Source: Bacteroidota bacterium
GTDB taxonomy: Bacteria > Bacteroidota > Bacteroidia > Bacteroidales > VadinHA17
Assembly: GCA_030613125.1 (NCBI GenBank)
Contig: JAUWMO010000062.1
Location: forward strand, 1-12,687
Direction: 5' to 3'
Length of the DNA stretch: 12,687 nucleotides
Part shown: piece by piece, positions 1 through 7,178 of the stretch
How the letters are laid out: every line of letters starts with the position of its first letter
Position numbering within the stretch: position 1 is the stretch's first letter
Translations under genes and position numbers: made by a program
Notes under the pieces: model-generated
Told to the model about the DNA's origin: nothing
Seen by the model: only the letters and a program-made list of their open reading frames with translations
The model's database searches: none

Positions 1-1
1 C

Positions 2-598
2 AGGTCGGAGTGTGAATACGCTGCCTTACCAGAAGGTTATCCCAGTGTGAAAAACTTCCCGAAGGCTCTTGATCTTAAAGTCAATTCCGTTACCGGAGTT
101 TATGACGTGGTTGCCCTGTATAACTGGTCCGGCGAATCAGCAGTCAGGTCCGTTTCTATCGGCGAGGACCTCGGACTATGTACCAAAAAACATTATCTCG
201 TTTTTGACTTTTGGAACCAACGTTTCTCAGGTATATTCAAAGATCAGATCCAGGCTGAAGTACCGCCACACGGTACATCTGTTTTTATCGTCAGACCATT
301 GCAAGCCGGTCCGCAATTATTAGCTACCTCGCGCCACATAACAGGAGCCTATAGCATTAAACAACTTGCCTGGGATCAATCCAAATCTGCCATGAACGGT
401 CTCTCCGAAACTGTACCAGGTGCAAAATACTCCTTGTTTATTTATGTGCCTGATGAAATAGTCTTATCCAAGGCTGATTCCGATACCAAAATTCTTTCTA
501 GCAAGCTCGAAAACAACTTGCTTGAGGTAGCCTTTAAAGGTAAGAAAACATCCATAAAATGGACTTTACATTTCACTAACAAACAAATTCAAAAATGA
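2..598 (+). CDS. C-terminal part of a GH36-like glycoside hydrolase (5' end outside window)
   Basis: The frame is open to the left edge, so this is the end of a longer gene. GTG at 47 is in frame but is internal, because the upstream codons (ending EYAALPEGYPSV) read as the same protein. The visible ~198 residues carry motifs I associate with the C-terminal beta-sandwich of GH36/alpha-galactosidase-like enzymes: YDVVALYNW, then YLVFDFWNQRF, then VPPHGTSVFIVRP, and the tail motif ATSRHITG followed by an extra beta domain. The catalytic barrel is not in the window, so substrate cannot be read; alpha-galactoside hydrolysis is the family default. The stop TGA (596-598) overlaps the ATG of the sulfatase at 595 in an ATGA arrangement, implying one mRNA and translational coupling. 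A sulfatase beside a glycosidase suggests breakdown of a sulfated glycan. The GH36 family call is fairly secure; the activity is not. Confidence 0.75.
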   Translation, partial: RSECEYAALPEGYPSVKNFPKALDLKVNSVTGVYDVVALYNWSGESAVRSVSIGEDLGLCTKKHYLVFDFWNQRFSGIFKDQIQAEVPPHGTSVFIVRPLQAGPQLLATSRHITGAYSIKQLAWDQSKSAMNGLSETVPGAKYSLFIYVPDEIVLSKADSDTKILSSKLENNLLEVAFKGKKTSIKWTLHFTNKQIQK

Positions 599-1983
599 AA
601 TTAAGAAACATTATTTTAGTCTTAATGGCAATACCTGTATTGCAGTTTTGCCATCCTGCAGAACAATCTGAAAACAAAGCAAACAAGCCGAATATCGTAT
701 TCATTTTTGCTGATGACCTTGGTTACGGGGACTTGAGCTGCTTTGGTTCAACGAAAATCAAAACACCCAATCTGGACAAGATTGCTGCAAACGGCATTAA
801 GTTTACGTCATTCTATTCCGTTTCTCCGGTATGCAGTCCTTCCAGGGCTGGACTTATGACAGGAAGGTACCCGATCCGCATGGGTATTCACCACGTTTTC
901 TTCCCGGAAAGCTGGACCGGTCTGCCCGTAGAAGAGATCACCATGGCCGAAAAACTTAAGGAAGCCGGATATATCACCGGAATTGTGGGTAAGTGGCATC
1001 TCGGACATCACAAGCAGTTCCTTCCCCTGCAAAGAGGCTTTGATGAGTATTTCGGAATACCCTACAGCAACGACATGGAAGCGGTTGTTTATCTGAGAGG
1101 TAATGAAGTGGTGGACGACAAGGTTGACCAGTCACAGATGGTGAAAACCTACACCAGGGAAGCCCTGGACTTCATTGAAAGACATAAAGATGAACCTTTT
1201 TTCCTCTATTTACCTCACAATATGCCTCATGTCCCTGTTTATGCCAGTGAGAACTTCCGGGGAAAGTCAGAATATGGCCTGTATGGGGATGTCGTAGAAG
1301 AAATCGACTGGAGTACAGGCGAGATCATTAAAAAACTCCAGGAACTGAAGATCGAGGATAATACGATTATTGTATTCAGCAGCGACAACGGACCCTGGCT
1401 GAAGATGTGTGAGATAGGAGGTCTGGCAGGTATTCTGCGTGAAGGAAAGGGTACTACTTTTGAAGGAGGTATGAGAGTGCCTGCAGTTATGCAATGGAAG
1501 TCCAGAGTAAAAGAAGGACAGGTTATTGACGAGATTGCTACCATGATGGATTGGTTCCCTACATTTATGAGCATATTGGGTGAAGAAATGCCGGTTGATC
1601 GTCCCATTGATGGAAAAGACATTTCCCCTTTGATATTCGGTACGGGTTCCCGGGAAGGAGAAGATTTCGCTTACTGGTACCCAGGTAAGCTGATGGCTTT
1701 CCGTTCGGGCGACTGGAAGATAAAATTACCGAGGGGGGAGATAAAAGGACGGTACACCTACCTGGGCGAACCAGCTCATGATACCTTACTTTTCAATTTA
1801 AAGGATGATCCCGGCGAAAGGAATAATCTTGTAGAAGAATATCCGGAAAAAGTGGAAGAATTAATTTCGAAGATCAATGCACACAAAGAAGCCCTGGACC
1901 CATTACCACCGGCTTTGAAGCAGAAAATACGCGCTGATATCAGCTTTAATATTTACTTAAAGGAAAAATATGGTACAAAGTGA
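595..1983 (+). CDS. Secreted lipoprotein sulfatase, family S1 (arylsulfatase type)
   Basis: The 462-residue protein hydrolyses sulfate esters, most likely on a polysaccharide fragment, using a formylglycine made from Cys. The N terminus is a short hydrophobic signal ending at Cys19 (VLQFC), a somewhat atypical lipobox, so membrane anchoring in the periplasm or outer membrane is inferred. Family S1 landmarks are in order: NIVFIFADDLGYGD (metal-binding D40/D41), CSPSR at 80-84 (Cys80 is the modification site), GKWHLG at 132-137, and SSDNG with D264/N265 completing the calcium site. GTTFEGGMRVPA at 287-298 is also typical. Length is normal for the family and no key residue is missing. ATG at 595 overlaps the upstream stop, so coupling rather than a strong ribosome binding site probably drives initiation. 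The S1 subfamily and exact substrate cannot be assigned by eye. It needs a formylglycine-generating or anaerobic sulfatase-maturating enzyme, not seen here. Confidence 0.93.
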   Translation: MKLRNIILVLMAIPVLQFCHPAEQSENKANKPNIVFIFADDLGYGDLSCFGSTKIKTPNLDKIAANGIKFTSFYSVSPVCSPSRAGLMTGRYPIRMGIHHVFFPESWTGLPVEEITMAEKLKEAGYITGIVGKWHLGHHKQFLPLQRGFDEYFGIPYSNDMEAVVYLRGNEVVDDKVDQSQMVKTYTREALDFIERHKDEPFFLYLPHNMPHVPVYASENFRGKSEYGLYGDVVEEIDWSTGEIIKKLQELKIEDNTIIVFSSDNGPWLKMCEIGGLAGILREGKGTTFEGGMRVPAVMQWKSRVKEGQVIDEIATMMDWFPTFMSILGEEMPVDRPIDGKDISPLIFGTGSREGEDFAYWYPGKLMAFRSGDWKIKLPRGEIKGRYTYLGEPAHDTLLFNLKDDPGERNNLVEEYPEKVEELISKINAHKEALDPLPPALKQKIRADISFNIYLKEKYGTK

Positions 1984-2266
1984 TCATAATTACGCAGGAT
2001 CAATTTCTTTCATTTTTAGATCATCGTTGTTACTAAAAGTTAAAACCTTTGCTGCGAAGCATTGTTTTACAAGGCTTGTGAAAAAAAATCTAACCATTAT
2101 TAATTAGAAATCAACATATAATTCCATATATTTATATGTATAAACTGCAAAAAATTAAGTATAATACATAAAATTGCTGCTTAATAATATGTTATGTATT
2201 TTGGTATGGAATCCTTGGGATTGACAGACTAAAATGAAATAGAAAATTGGAAAAGGACAACTTCAA
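1984..2266. other. AT-rich intergenic region, boundary between glycan operon and cassette-like block
   Basis: No gene is seen. A hairpin with an internal A-G mismatch lies at 2057-2077 (AAGC/TTGT paired with ACAA/GCTT), but it is followed by an A tract rather than a T tract, so it is a poor + strand terminator. A 48-bp sequence at 2141-2188 is repeated at 7374-7421. GTTATGT at 2191-2197 resembles an integron core site (GTTRRRY with one mismatch) and could be the left end of the cassette that ends at the attC near 3240; this is weak, since so short a match occurs by chance. Confidence 0.5.
2141..2188 (+). repeat. 48-bp dispersed repeat, copy A
   Basis: It begins TAAACTGCAAAA and ends TGCTGCTTAATAAT. 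By hand alignment 41 of 48 positions match copy B at 7374-7421 without gaps. Both copies are on the same strand and both precede a low-GC gene: this one lies 78 bp before the HEPN gene, copy B lies 29 bp before the nitrilase gene. It could be a shared promoter region, with TTG of TTGCTGC as a -33 element, or a relic of the element or recombination site that brought the two genes in. Similarity fades on both sides. Confidence 0.65.
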
Positions 2267-3154
2267 GTGGATGATAATTCAAATGGTATGCTAAGGAAAT
2301 TAGAGACCAGCAACAGTATTGACAGAGAAATGATTCCTTTTATCAGAGAACATTTCAAGTATTATGAATATTACTGGGGTAAATTTCTGGATCCCTTGAC
2401 TGGATATCCAGATGATCCTAATTGGAGAGAAGATACACACCCTGAATTGGAACGGATTGGTGTTGCTTCATTTGGTATGATTAAAAGTCTCAATTTTATT
2501 AGGATAAAGCAAACTCAAATCCACGTTAGTGCACATCCCGATCAAAATTTTAAAAACGTATATTTTCATTATAGTCTTGCGATTGACAGTGTTAATGCAG
2601 TGCTAAAATCTATAGCTGTAGTTTCTCACCTTCTTCAAATAATTAACATTTATGATAGTAGAAAATCACATGAAGAACTTAAAAACGAATTTGATTCATG
2701 GTTGCAAAAATATGACATCTTGTTTCTTGATATGATTGATTTTGGAAAACCAGTAGTCTTTATGGCACAATCCAACAGCAATTCATTTTTAAAGTATATT
2801 GTTACTGACAAAACACTTCGAAGGAATTATACAGAAAATACACAAGTTTTAAAGAATCATCGCAATTTTTTCACACATAATCCAGGCGTTGATGTATTCA
2901 AAGATCTAAATTCAAACCAACTGTATACTATTAGAAAAGAAGATGTTAAAAAATCAAGGAGTTGGGCTGATCTTAGAAGATTATACACAAAGGATAGAAG
3001 ACTTTTCATTGATCCGCAAAAAATGATTAATGATGATTTAATGCTTCTTTCAAAGGAATTAACATCAATTTGGCCTTATATAATTGACGCAATGCAGAAA
3101 ATCTACGACCATCCTGAATTCGATAAGATATTCAAGAATTTCGCAAGGCAATAA
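2267..3154 (+). CDS. HEPN-domain-like protein, putative RNase (cassette gene)
   Basis: I do not recognise the family by name. The 295-residue protein is soluble, mostly helical in appearance, and has no signal peptide. The central part (about 100-205) is a run of amphipathic helices ending in LKNHRNFFTHNPG. R199-N200-x3-H204 fits the HEPN active-site pattern (R, then a polar N/D/H, then three residues and His), which in many HEPN proteins cuts RNA during abortive infection or toxin-antitoxin action. The N-terminal 90 residues and C-terminal 85 are unassigned. GTG at 2267 is chosen because a GGA (2255-2257) sits 9 bases upstream; ATG at 2288 is the alternative. The gene is visibly richer in A and T than the sulfatase before it, and a well-formed integron attC follows 33 bp after the stop, so it is probably a captured gene cassette. 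No antitoxin-like partner is next to it. The HEPN call rests on one motif and helix pattern, so it is moderate. Confidence 0.55.
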   Translation: MDDNSNGMLRKLETSNSIDREMIPFIREHFKYYEYYWGKFLDPLTGYPDDPNWREDTHPELERIGVASFGMIKSLNFIRIKQTQIHVSAHPDQNFKNVYFHYSLAIDSVNAVLKSIAVVSHLLQIINIYDSRKSHEELKNEFDSWLQKYDILFLDMIDFGKPVVFMAQSNSNSFLKYIVTDKTLRRNYTENTQVLKNHRNFFTHNPGVDVFKDLNSNQLYTIRKEDVKKSRSWADLRRLYTKDRRLFIDPQKMINDDLMLLSKELTSIWPYIIDAMQKIYDHPEFDKIFKNFARQ

Positions 3155-3186
3155 ATAAGTTTATTAGTAATCCAGAAAACCAAAAT

Positions 3187-3243
3187 ACATAACAAATCAC
3201 TACAGCCGACCTCTAACGCGGCGGCTGAGTTCCACCGTTAACC
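3187..3243 (+). other. Integron attC recombination site (59-base element)
   Basis: The outer boxes are TAAC (3190-3193) and GTTAACC (3237-3243). The inner arms CAGCCG (3203-3208) and CGGCTG (3222-3227) are exact reverse complements. Each arm is separated from its outer box by exactly 9 bases, giving the symmetric imperfect palindrome of an attC with a 13-base centre. Hand comparison with the degenerate attC arm consensus as I remember it from cassette-PCR primers gives 17 of 20 matches on the left arm and 20 of 23 on the right. The right core differs from GTTRRRY at one base. Orientation puts the HEPN gene in the cassette ending here, with crossover expected at G3237/T3238. No integrase gene and no second convincing attC are in the window. 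Confidence 0.8.
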
Positions 3244-3254
3244 ACATCTTTATT

Positions 3255-3875
3255 ATGAAAAAAACGATATGTATTAAAATTATAATTTCTTGTGGCGGGC
3301 TGTTAATTTTAGTAATTCATCTCATCTGGCCCGCAATAAAGATTGATGTAGTCCATTTAGGTCTTATTCTTATTGTTATACTACCGTGGCTATCTTCTTT
3401 AATAGAAAGTGCTGAATTCCCTGGTGGTTGGAAGATTAAATTCCGTGATATTCAACAAGCTGGAGCTAAAATAACTGGTATCGAAGATACGACAACGACG
3501 ACGACAACTACTACTACCACACCACCACCTGAAGCCATAGAATCTAAATCAAAGCCATCTTTTTTAGATGTAATGGACAATGATCCAAATCTTGCTTTAG
3601 TTGGCCTACGAATCGGAATCGAAAAAAGAATAAGAAAACTGGCAGAACTGGAAGGATTGAAAATAAAACAGTCTCTATCGAGATTGTTACGAGAACTTCA
3701 ATCTAACGGCGTTCTTAACCATTTAGTATTTAGCGGATTACAAGAAATCGTAATGGCTGGTAATCAGGCAGCTCATGGGGCTAAAGTTGAGCCTTCAATT
3801 GCAGACTGGGCCTTCACGTATGGGCAAGATATTCTTTCAGCATTGGATCTAAAAATTCAAAATTTTAATAACTAA
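3255..3875 (+). CDS. Two-helix membrane protein with DUF4145/HEPN-like C-terminal domain
   Basis: The 206-residue protein has two hydrophobic segments (about 9-26 and 33-50), with the signature LIWP...PWL...EFPGGWKIKF, then a linker containing 11 consecutive Thr (79-89) and three Pro. A helical domain follows (about 108-200) beginning DPNLALVGLRIGIEKRIRKL and containing MAGNQAAHG (167-175). The GNxAAHG motif and the helix pattern resemble DUF4145-type HEPN relatives, where His is conserved; the Arg of a canonical RNase HEPN motif is replaced by Gly169, so catalysis is doubtful. It is probably anchored in the inner membrane with the C-terminal domain in the cytoplasm. ATG at 3255 lies only 11 bp after the attC, the usual position of the first gene of an integron cassette. 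There is no attC after its stop; the esterase gene begins 5 bp later, so the end of this cassette appears to have been lost. Function unknown; such proteins are common around mobile and defence genes in my recollection. Confidence 0.65.
   Translation: MKKTICIKIIISCGGLLILVIHLIWPAIKIDVVHLGLILIVILPWLSSLIESAEFPGGWKIKFRDIQQAGAKITGIEDTTTTTTTTTTTPPPEAIESKSKPSFLDVMDNDPNLALVGLRIGIEKRIRKLAELEGLKIKQSLSRLLRELQSNGVLNHLVFSGLQEIVMAGNQAAHGAKVEPSIADWAFTYGQDILSALDLKIQNFNN
3489..3521 (+). repeat. ACN trinucleotide tract encoding 11 threonines
   Basis: Eleven ACN codons in a row (ACG, ACA, ACT, ACC mixed), followed by three CCN proline codons to 3530. It forms the linker between the membrane helices and the C-terminal domain. 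The mixed third bases argue for selection on a Thr/Pro linker or an old expansion rather than a fresh pure microsatellite, but internal runs of identical codons (ACG x3, ACT x3) could still slip in steps of 3 bp without breaking the frame. Confidence 0.85.
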
Positions 3876-3880
3876 TTTTT

Positions 3881-4849
3881 ATGCTAAAAATTAATAACAA
3901 TTCGCATGGATGGATCGATGTCAGAAAAAAGCTATTCGGTATGATTCTGATATATGTAATCATGCCATTGTCAGTTATGAGTCAGCAAGCATCAGGTTCA
4001 GGATATCCACCAACAATACCAGGTGCACAGGCAGAGACTTATAAAACTGTTGATGACATTGACTTGCAGGTCTGGATATTTTCACCTGCAGACCATAATG
4101 AAAACCACCAGCGGCCTGCGATAGTATTCTTTTTCGGGGGTGGCTGGAAAAGTGGTAATCCGACACATTTTGTCAGGCACTGTGAGTATCTGGCAAATCG
4201 TGGTATGGTTGCAATAGTTGCCGACTATCGGGTACATAGTCGTCATGGTGTAAATGTAAATATCTGTGTTGCGGATGCAAAATCAGCCATTCGATGGATT
4301 CGTAAAAAATCATCCCGTTTGGGAATTGATCCTGACCGCATTGTAGCAGGTGGTGGCTCAGCCGGAGGACATCTGGCAGCAGCAACTGCAACGTTGCCTG
4401 AACATAATGATCCGGGTGATGACCTGTCAATCAGTGCCAGGCCAAATGCCCTGGTATTGTTCAATCCTGCTGTAATTATTGGGCCTGTTGTTCCCGGTCA
4501 GGATGAGTTAACAACGGAGGCGCTTTCTGAAGTGAGTAATCGATTAGGCGCTGAACCCGGGTCTTTGTCACCCTATCATCACATAAAACCTGGCATAAGC
4601 CCGACAATCATTTTTCACGGTACTGCTGACACTACCGTTCCCTTTAAACATGTCGGGCTATTTTGTGATAAGATGCATGAACAGGGTAATCATTGTGAAC
4701 TATTTGGATATAAAGGATCTGAACACGCATTCTTTAACTTTGGTCGTGATGAAAACGCTCCGTTTATCGATACTGTTAACAAGATGGATGTATTCCTAGT
4801 CTCCCTTGGTTATCTTAAAGGTGCACCTGAAACGGTGCTTTATAAGTAG
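3881..4849 (+). CDS. Secreted alpha/beta-hydrolase esterase (acetylxylan-esterase-like)
   Basis: The protein is 322 residues from ATG 3881, or 302 from ATG 3941. The second start would put the hydrophobic segment (MILIYVIMPLSVMS) at the N terminus as a standard signal peptide and is quite possible; neither start has a clear ribosome binding site. The alpha/beta-hydrolase landmarks are complete: oxyanion-hole motif FFFGGGWKSG (83-92), nucleophile elbow GGGSAGGH with Ser160, Asp250 in HGTADTTVP, and His282 in GSEHAFF. This is the BD-FAE/Abhydrolase_3 type of carbohydrate or feruloyl/acetyl esterase. The Phe in place of the first His of HGGGW is, as I recall, usual in this subgroup. It likely removes acyl groups from polysaccharide side chains in the periplasm and fits the glycan-degradation theme of the sulfatase. 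It starts 5 bp after a cassette-borne gene but does not itself look like a cassette gene. The substrate cannot be read from the sequence. Confidence 0.85.
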   Translation: MLKINNNSHGWIDVRKKLFGMILIYVIMPLSVMSQQASGSGYPPTIPGAQAETYKTVDDIDLQVWIFSPADHNENHQRPAIVFFFGGGWKSGNPTHFVRHCEYLANRGMVAIVADYRVHSRHGVNVNICVADAKSAIRWIRKKSSRLGIDPDRIVAGGGSAGGHLAAATATLPEHNDPGDDLSISARPNALVLFNPAVIIGPVVPGQDELTTEALSEVSNRLGAEPGSLSPYHHIKPGISPTIIFHGTADTTVPFKHVGLFCDKMHEQGNHCELFGYKGSEHAFFNFGRDENAPFIDTVNKMDVFLVSLGYLKGAPETVLYK

Positions 4850-4878
4850 GGTACCATTCCCTTTCTATAGAACATAGC

Positions 4879-4899
4879 TTCACAGATTTATCCTGTGAA
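4879..4899. terminator. Candidate terminator hairpin between convergent genes
   Basis: TTCACAG (4879-4885) and CTGTGAA (4893-4899) form a perfect 7-bp stem with a 7-base loop, 30 bp after the esterase stop and 91 bp beyond the stop of the opposing amidohydrolase gene. It lies between two convergent genes, where a shared terminator is expected. There is no T tract on either strand, so intrinsic termination would be weak. The rest of 4850-4989 shows nothing else. Confidence 0.35.
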
Positions 4900-4989
4900 A
4901 TAATAAAAGGCTGAAGCTGAGGTAAAAAGTAAATATGGCCAATAAAAGTTTTACACAAAATACATAATCGAAGAGACTGAGGGTTAAAA

Positions 4990-6753
4990 TCAATCTTCCT
5001 GATGTTGCCCTGTAATCTTACCTGAAGAATAAACAACCTTTCCTCCCACGATAGTTAATTCCGACCGGATATTTTTTATTTGATCCACAGGACAGGTTAA
5101 AATATCGTCAGAAAGAACTGCCAGATCTGCCAGTTTTCCGGGTTCGATAGATCCTTTAATGGATTCTTCAAATGTGGCATAAGCATTATTGATCGTGTAC
5201 ATTCTTAAGGCTTGTTCCCTGGTAATTGCCTCGTCGGGGACTATAACAGTTCCACGTTCCGTAGTGCGGGTAATCATAGTCCACATTGCAAGAAAAGGAT
5301 TATAGGGATTGATAGATGTATTGGCATCCCATTTAACCATGTGGTCTGATCCCCCGTTAACCATTACACCGGCAGCCAACAATGACCGGTAGGGATGAAA
5401 TGTTTGTATTCTTTCTTCTCCAAGCACATATTTCATTGCATCTGCATCTTTATAAAACCAGGCCGGCTGCATATCGGCATAAACTCCGAGTTCACTCATT
5501 TTCTCAATTGCGCTTTCCGTGAAAAAATTGCCATGAATAATAGAAAACCGTCTTTCCTTTATAGGTTTTAACCGGTTCACCTCTTCATATACATCCAATA
5601 ACAGATCGACACCTCCCCCACCGGTACAGTGAGCGGTGAATTTCCAGTTTAACTCGTTGGCAGCCGTTACTATCGTAAGCAATTCTTCACGGTTATAATT
5701 CAGAACACCCCGGTAAGACAGATCGGTAACGCCAAAAACACTGCGTGCCTTATCTCCCCATGGTTCCCGAAGATAAGCAGTTCCCGTCAGAATGCCTCCG
5801 TCCAATATTATCTTCAAAGCACCTATCCTCACCCATTCGTCTCCGTCACCTGTAACATATTTTAGGTCTTTTAACCTGGCTATAAGTATTTCCGGTGATT
5901 TAACTTCATCAAAGGGCACTCTTATGTTTTGAAAAATCCGGGTGGTAAGTTTATCCTCTTTTCTTAAATCCTGGTACATGGCGAATGTTTTGGAATCACC
6001 TAATCCTGAACACAAACTTGTAATTCCAAAACTATTATATCTTTTCAGCATGACTTCCAGAGCATCAAGTTTATCCTGGTATGACAACTTTTCTATTGCA
6101 GGCAGTTTTAACAGTTTAAAGGCAGAGGCCCTGATAAGACCTGTTAATAAGCCCGTTTTTGTATCGCGTAAAATCCCCGGATGAACTGTGTTTTCAGTAA
6201 TTTCTGAAACCTGCATGGCCGCAGAATTTATCATCCCTCCATAAGATCCGTTTAAAAAAACCGGGTGAAAAGGCGCCGCTTTATCCAGTTCAGCAAGCGT
6301 AGGTTGCCGCATCTCTTTTAACCGGGTAAAAAACAGCTTAGGGTGTATTATCCATTCACCCTGTTTTTTTATTTTTGTCTGACTTTTTATCCAGGCCAGA
6401 AGTTCATCTACTGAATGTATATCAGGTATTGGCTCTTTGAGTTCACTAAGGGAAGCCCTTTCCGGATGCAAGTGAGCTTCAATGATACCGGGAATTACCG
6501 TTTTACTCTCCAAATCGATAATTTGTGTTTGATCGTCAGCCAGTTTCCTGATTTTTTTATTTGACCCAACGGCAACAATTCTATCTTTCTTTATTGCAAT
6601 CGCGTTCACAACAGAAAATACCTGATCCACCGTGATAATTTTCCCGTTCACAAGAACGAGATCTGGAGAATGTACAGGTTTGCATGCAAATAGAACTAAA
6701 AATAAAACGAATTGAAAGAGAATAGATGTTTCAATTCCATATTTTTTTTCCAT
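4990..6753 (-). CDS. Lipoprotein amidohydrolase of the YtcJ/amidohydrolase-3 type
   Basis: The 587-residue protein is a metal-dependent hydrolase of the amidohydrolase superfamily. The N terminus has a hydrophobic signal with lipobox VLFAC (Cys24), so it is probably a periplasmic or outer-membrane lipoprotein. The beta-sandwich start LVLVNGKIITVD is followed by PGIIEAHLHPE, giving metal ligands His94 and His96. Further family points are IGALKIILDGG (Lys314), FTAHCTGGG (His375), IIHGNF (His407) and GGSDHMVKWD (Asp470). The C terminus returns to the beta-sandwich with GSIEPGKLADLAVLSDDIL and VVGGKVVY. Full length, no missing ligand. The HxH context is EAHLH rather than the commoner DSHxH. ATG 6753 has AAGG about 5 bases upstream on its own strand. 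It stands alone on the minus strand, divergent from the fragment at 6816. Family members act on N-substituted formamides, amides or cyclic amides; the substrate here is unknown. Confidence 0.88.
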   Translation of the reverse strand: MEKKYGIETSILFQFVLFLVLFACKPVHSPDLVLVNGKIITVDQVFSVVNAIAIKKDRIVAVGSNKKIRKLADDQTQIIDLESKTVIPGIIEAHLHPERASLSELKEPIPDIHSVDELLAWIKSQTKIKKQGEWIIHPKLFFTRLKEMRQPTLAELDKAAPFHPVFLNGSYGGMINSAAMQVSEITENTVHPGILRDTKTGLLTGLIRASAFKLLKLPAIEKLSYQDKLDALEVMLKRYNSFGITSLCSGLGDSKTFAMYQDLRKEDKLTTRIFQNIRVPFDEVKSPEILIARLKDLKYVTGDGDEWVRIGALKIILDGGILTGTAYLREPWGDKARSVFGVTDLSYRGVLNYNREELLTIVTAANELNWKFTAHCTGGGGVDLLLDVYEEVNRLKPIKERRFSIIHGNFFTESAIEKMSELGVYADMQPAWFYKDADAMKYVLGEERIQTFHPYRSLLAAGVMVNGGSDHMVKWDANTSINPYNPFLAMWTMITRTTERGTVIVPDEAITREQALRMYTINNAYATFEESIKGSIEPGKLADLAVLSDDILTCPVDQIKNIRSELTIVGGKVVYSSGKITGQHQED

Positions 6754-6790
6754 AAACCTTATTTTTTATAGTTTTATATTACATTTGATA

Positions 6791-6798
6791 CAAATATA
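6791..6798 (-). promoter_or_regulatory. Possible Bacteroidota-type -7 promoter element for the amidohydrolase gene
   Basis: On the minus strand the bases read TATATTTG, an exact fit to TAnnTTTG, the -7 element of Bacteroidota housekeeping promoters. Transcription would start near 6783, leaving a leader of about 30 bases before ATG 6753. No TTTG -33 element is found at the usual distance, so support is partial. In this AT-rich 62-bp divergent gap such a match could be chance. Confidence 0.35.
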
Positions 6799-6815
6799 CA
6801 CATCAGACTTATATA

Positions 6816-7178
6816 ATGCACCTTATTCGTTGTTTAATCATTTTAATACTGGTTATTTCTTCAGCATCAGTTGGAGCACAGCCACCGGAGGAGAAAATGC
6901 TGTCCAATGATCTGATGAAACAACTGGTTGGTTTTTGCAAAATAGTCCTGGAGGATATGGATCCGGCCCAGCCCGGAGTTTGCTATGCCAGGATGCCTGA
7001 AGAACATAACCAGACCCCATGTTATCCGCTTGCTTCCCTTTACAAGACAAAGCACCCCCTGAACCCGTTTTACGGCAACCAGGAAATACGTGATCGGGCT
7101 ATCGCTATCTGCGACCACATTGTAAAAGAGAAAAGTGTACTTGAATGGCCGCTTTACAGCCTTAGTCCAGCGTTTTGA
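6816..7178 (+). pseudogene. Truncated N-terminal fragment of a secreted protein, probably a glycan-active enzyme
   Basis: A clear Sec signal peptide (MHLIRCLIILILVISSASVGAQ, cleavage near 22) is followed by about 90 residues with FYGNQEIRDRAIAICDHIVKE and EWPLYSL, a pattern I associate with the first helices of alpha/alpha-barrel enzymes such as polysaccharide lyases or glycosidases of 400 or more residues. The frame then ends after SPAF. From 7159 another + frame stays open to a TAA at 7270-7272 (ALVQRFEPFYDIRLL, then VRINKPEGKGIGEF). That could be the continuation after a small frameshift, or the far C terminus joined by an internal deletion. Either way the gene is not full length. ATG 6816 lies 62 bp from the divergent amidohydrolase start. 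The exact family is not recognised, and a genuine small secreted protein cannot be fully excluded. Confidence 0.5.

Noticed and set aside
1239..1622. Antisense reading frame of 127 codons opposite the sulfatase
   Set aside because: It is opposite conserved sulfatase motifs and has no family-like sequence.
2057..2077. Rho-independent terminator after the sulfatase
   Set aside because: The stem has an A-G mismatch and is followed by an A tract, not a T tract; kept only as a note.
2191..2197. GTTATGT as the proven left boundary of the HEPN cassette
   Set aside because: A 7-base match with one mismatch in AT-rich DNA is too weak; mentioned only as a candidate.
6812..6817. TATAAT as a -10 promoter box for the gene at 6816
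   Set aside because: It overlaps the ATG itself, so it cannot drive a normal transcript of that gene.
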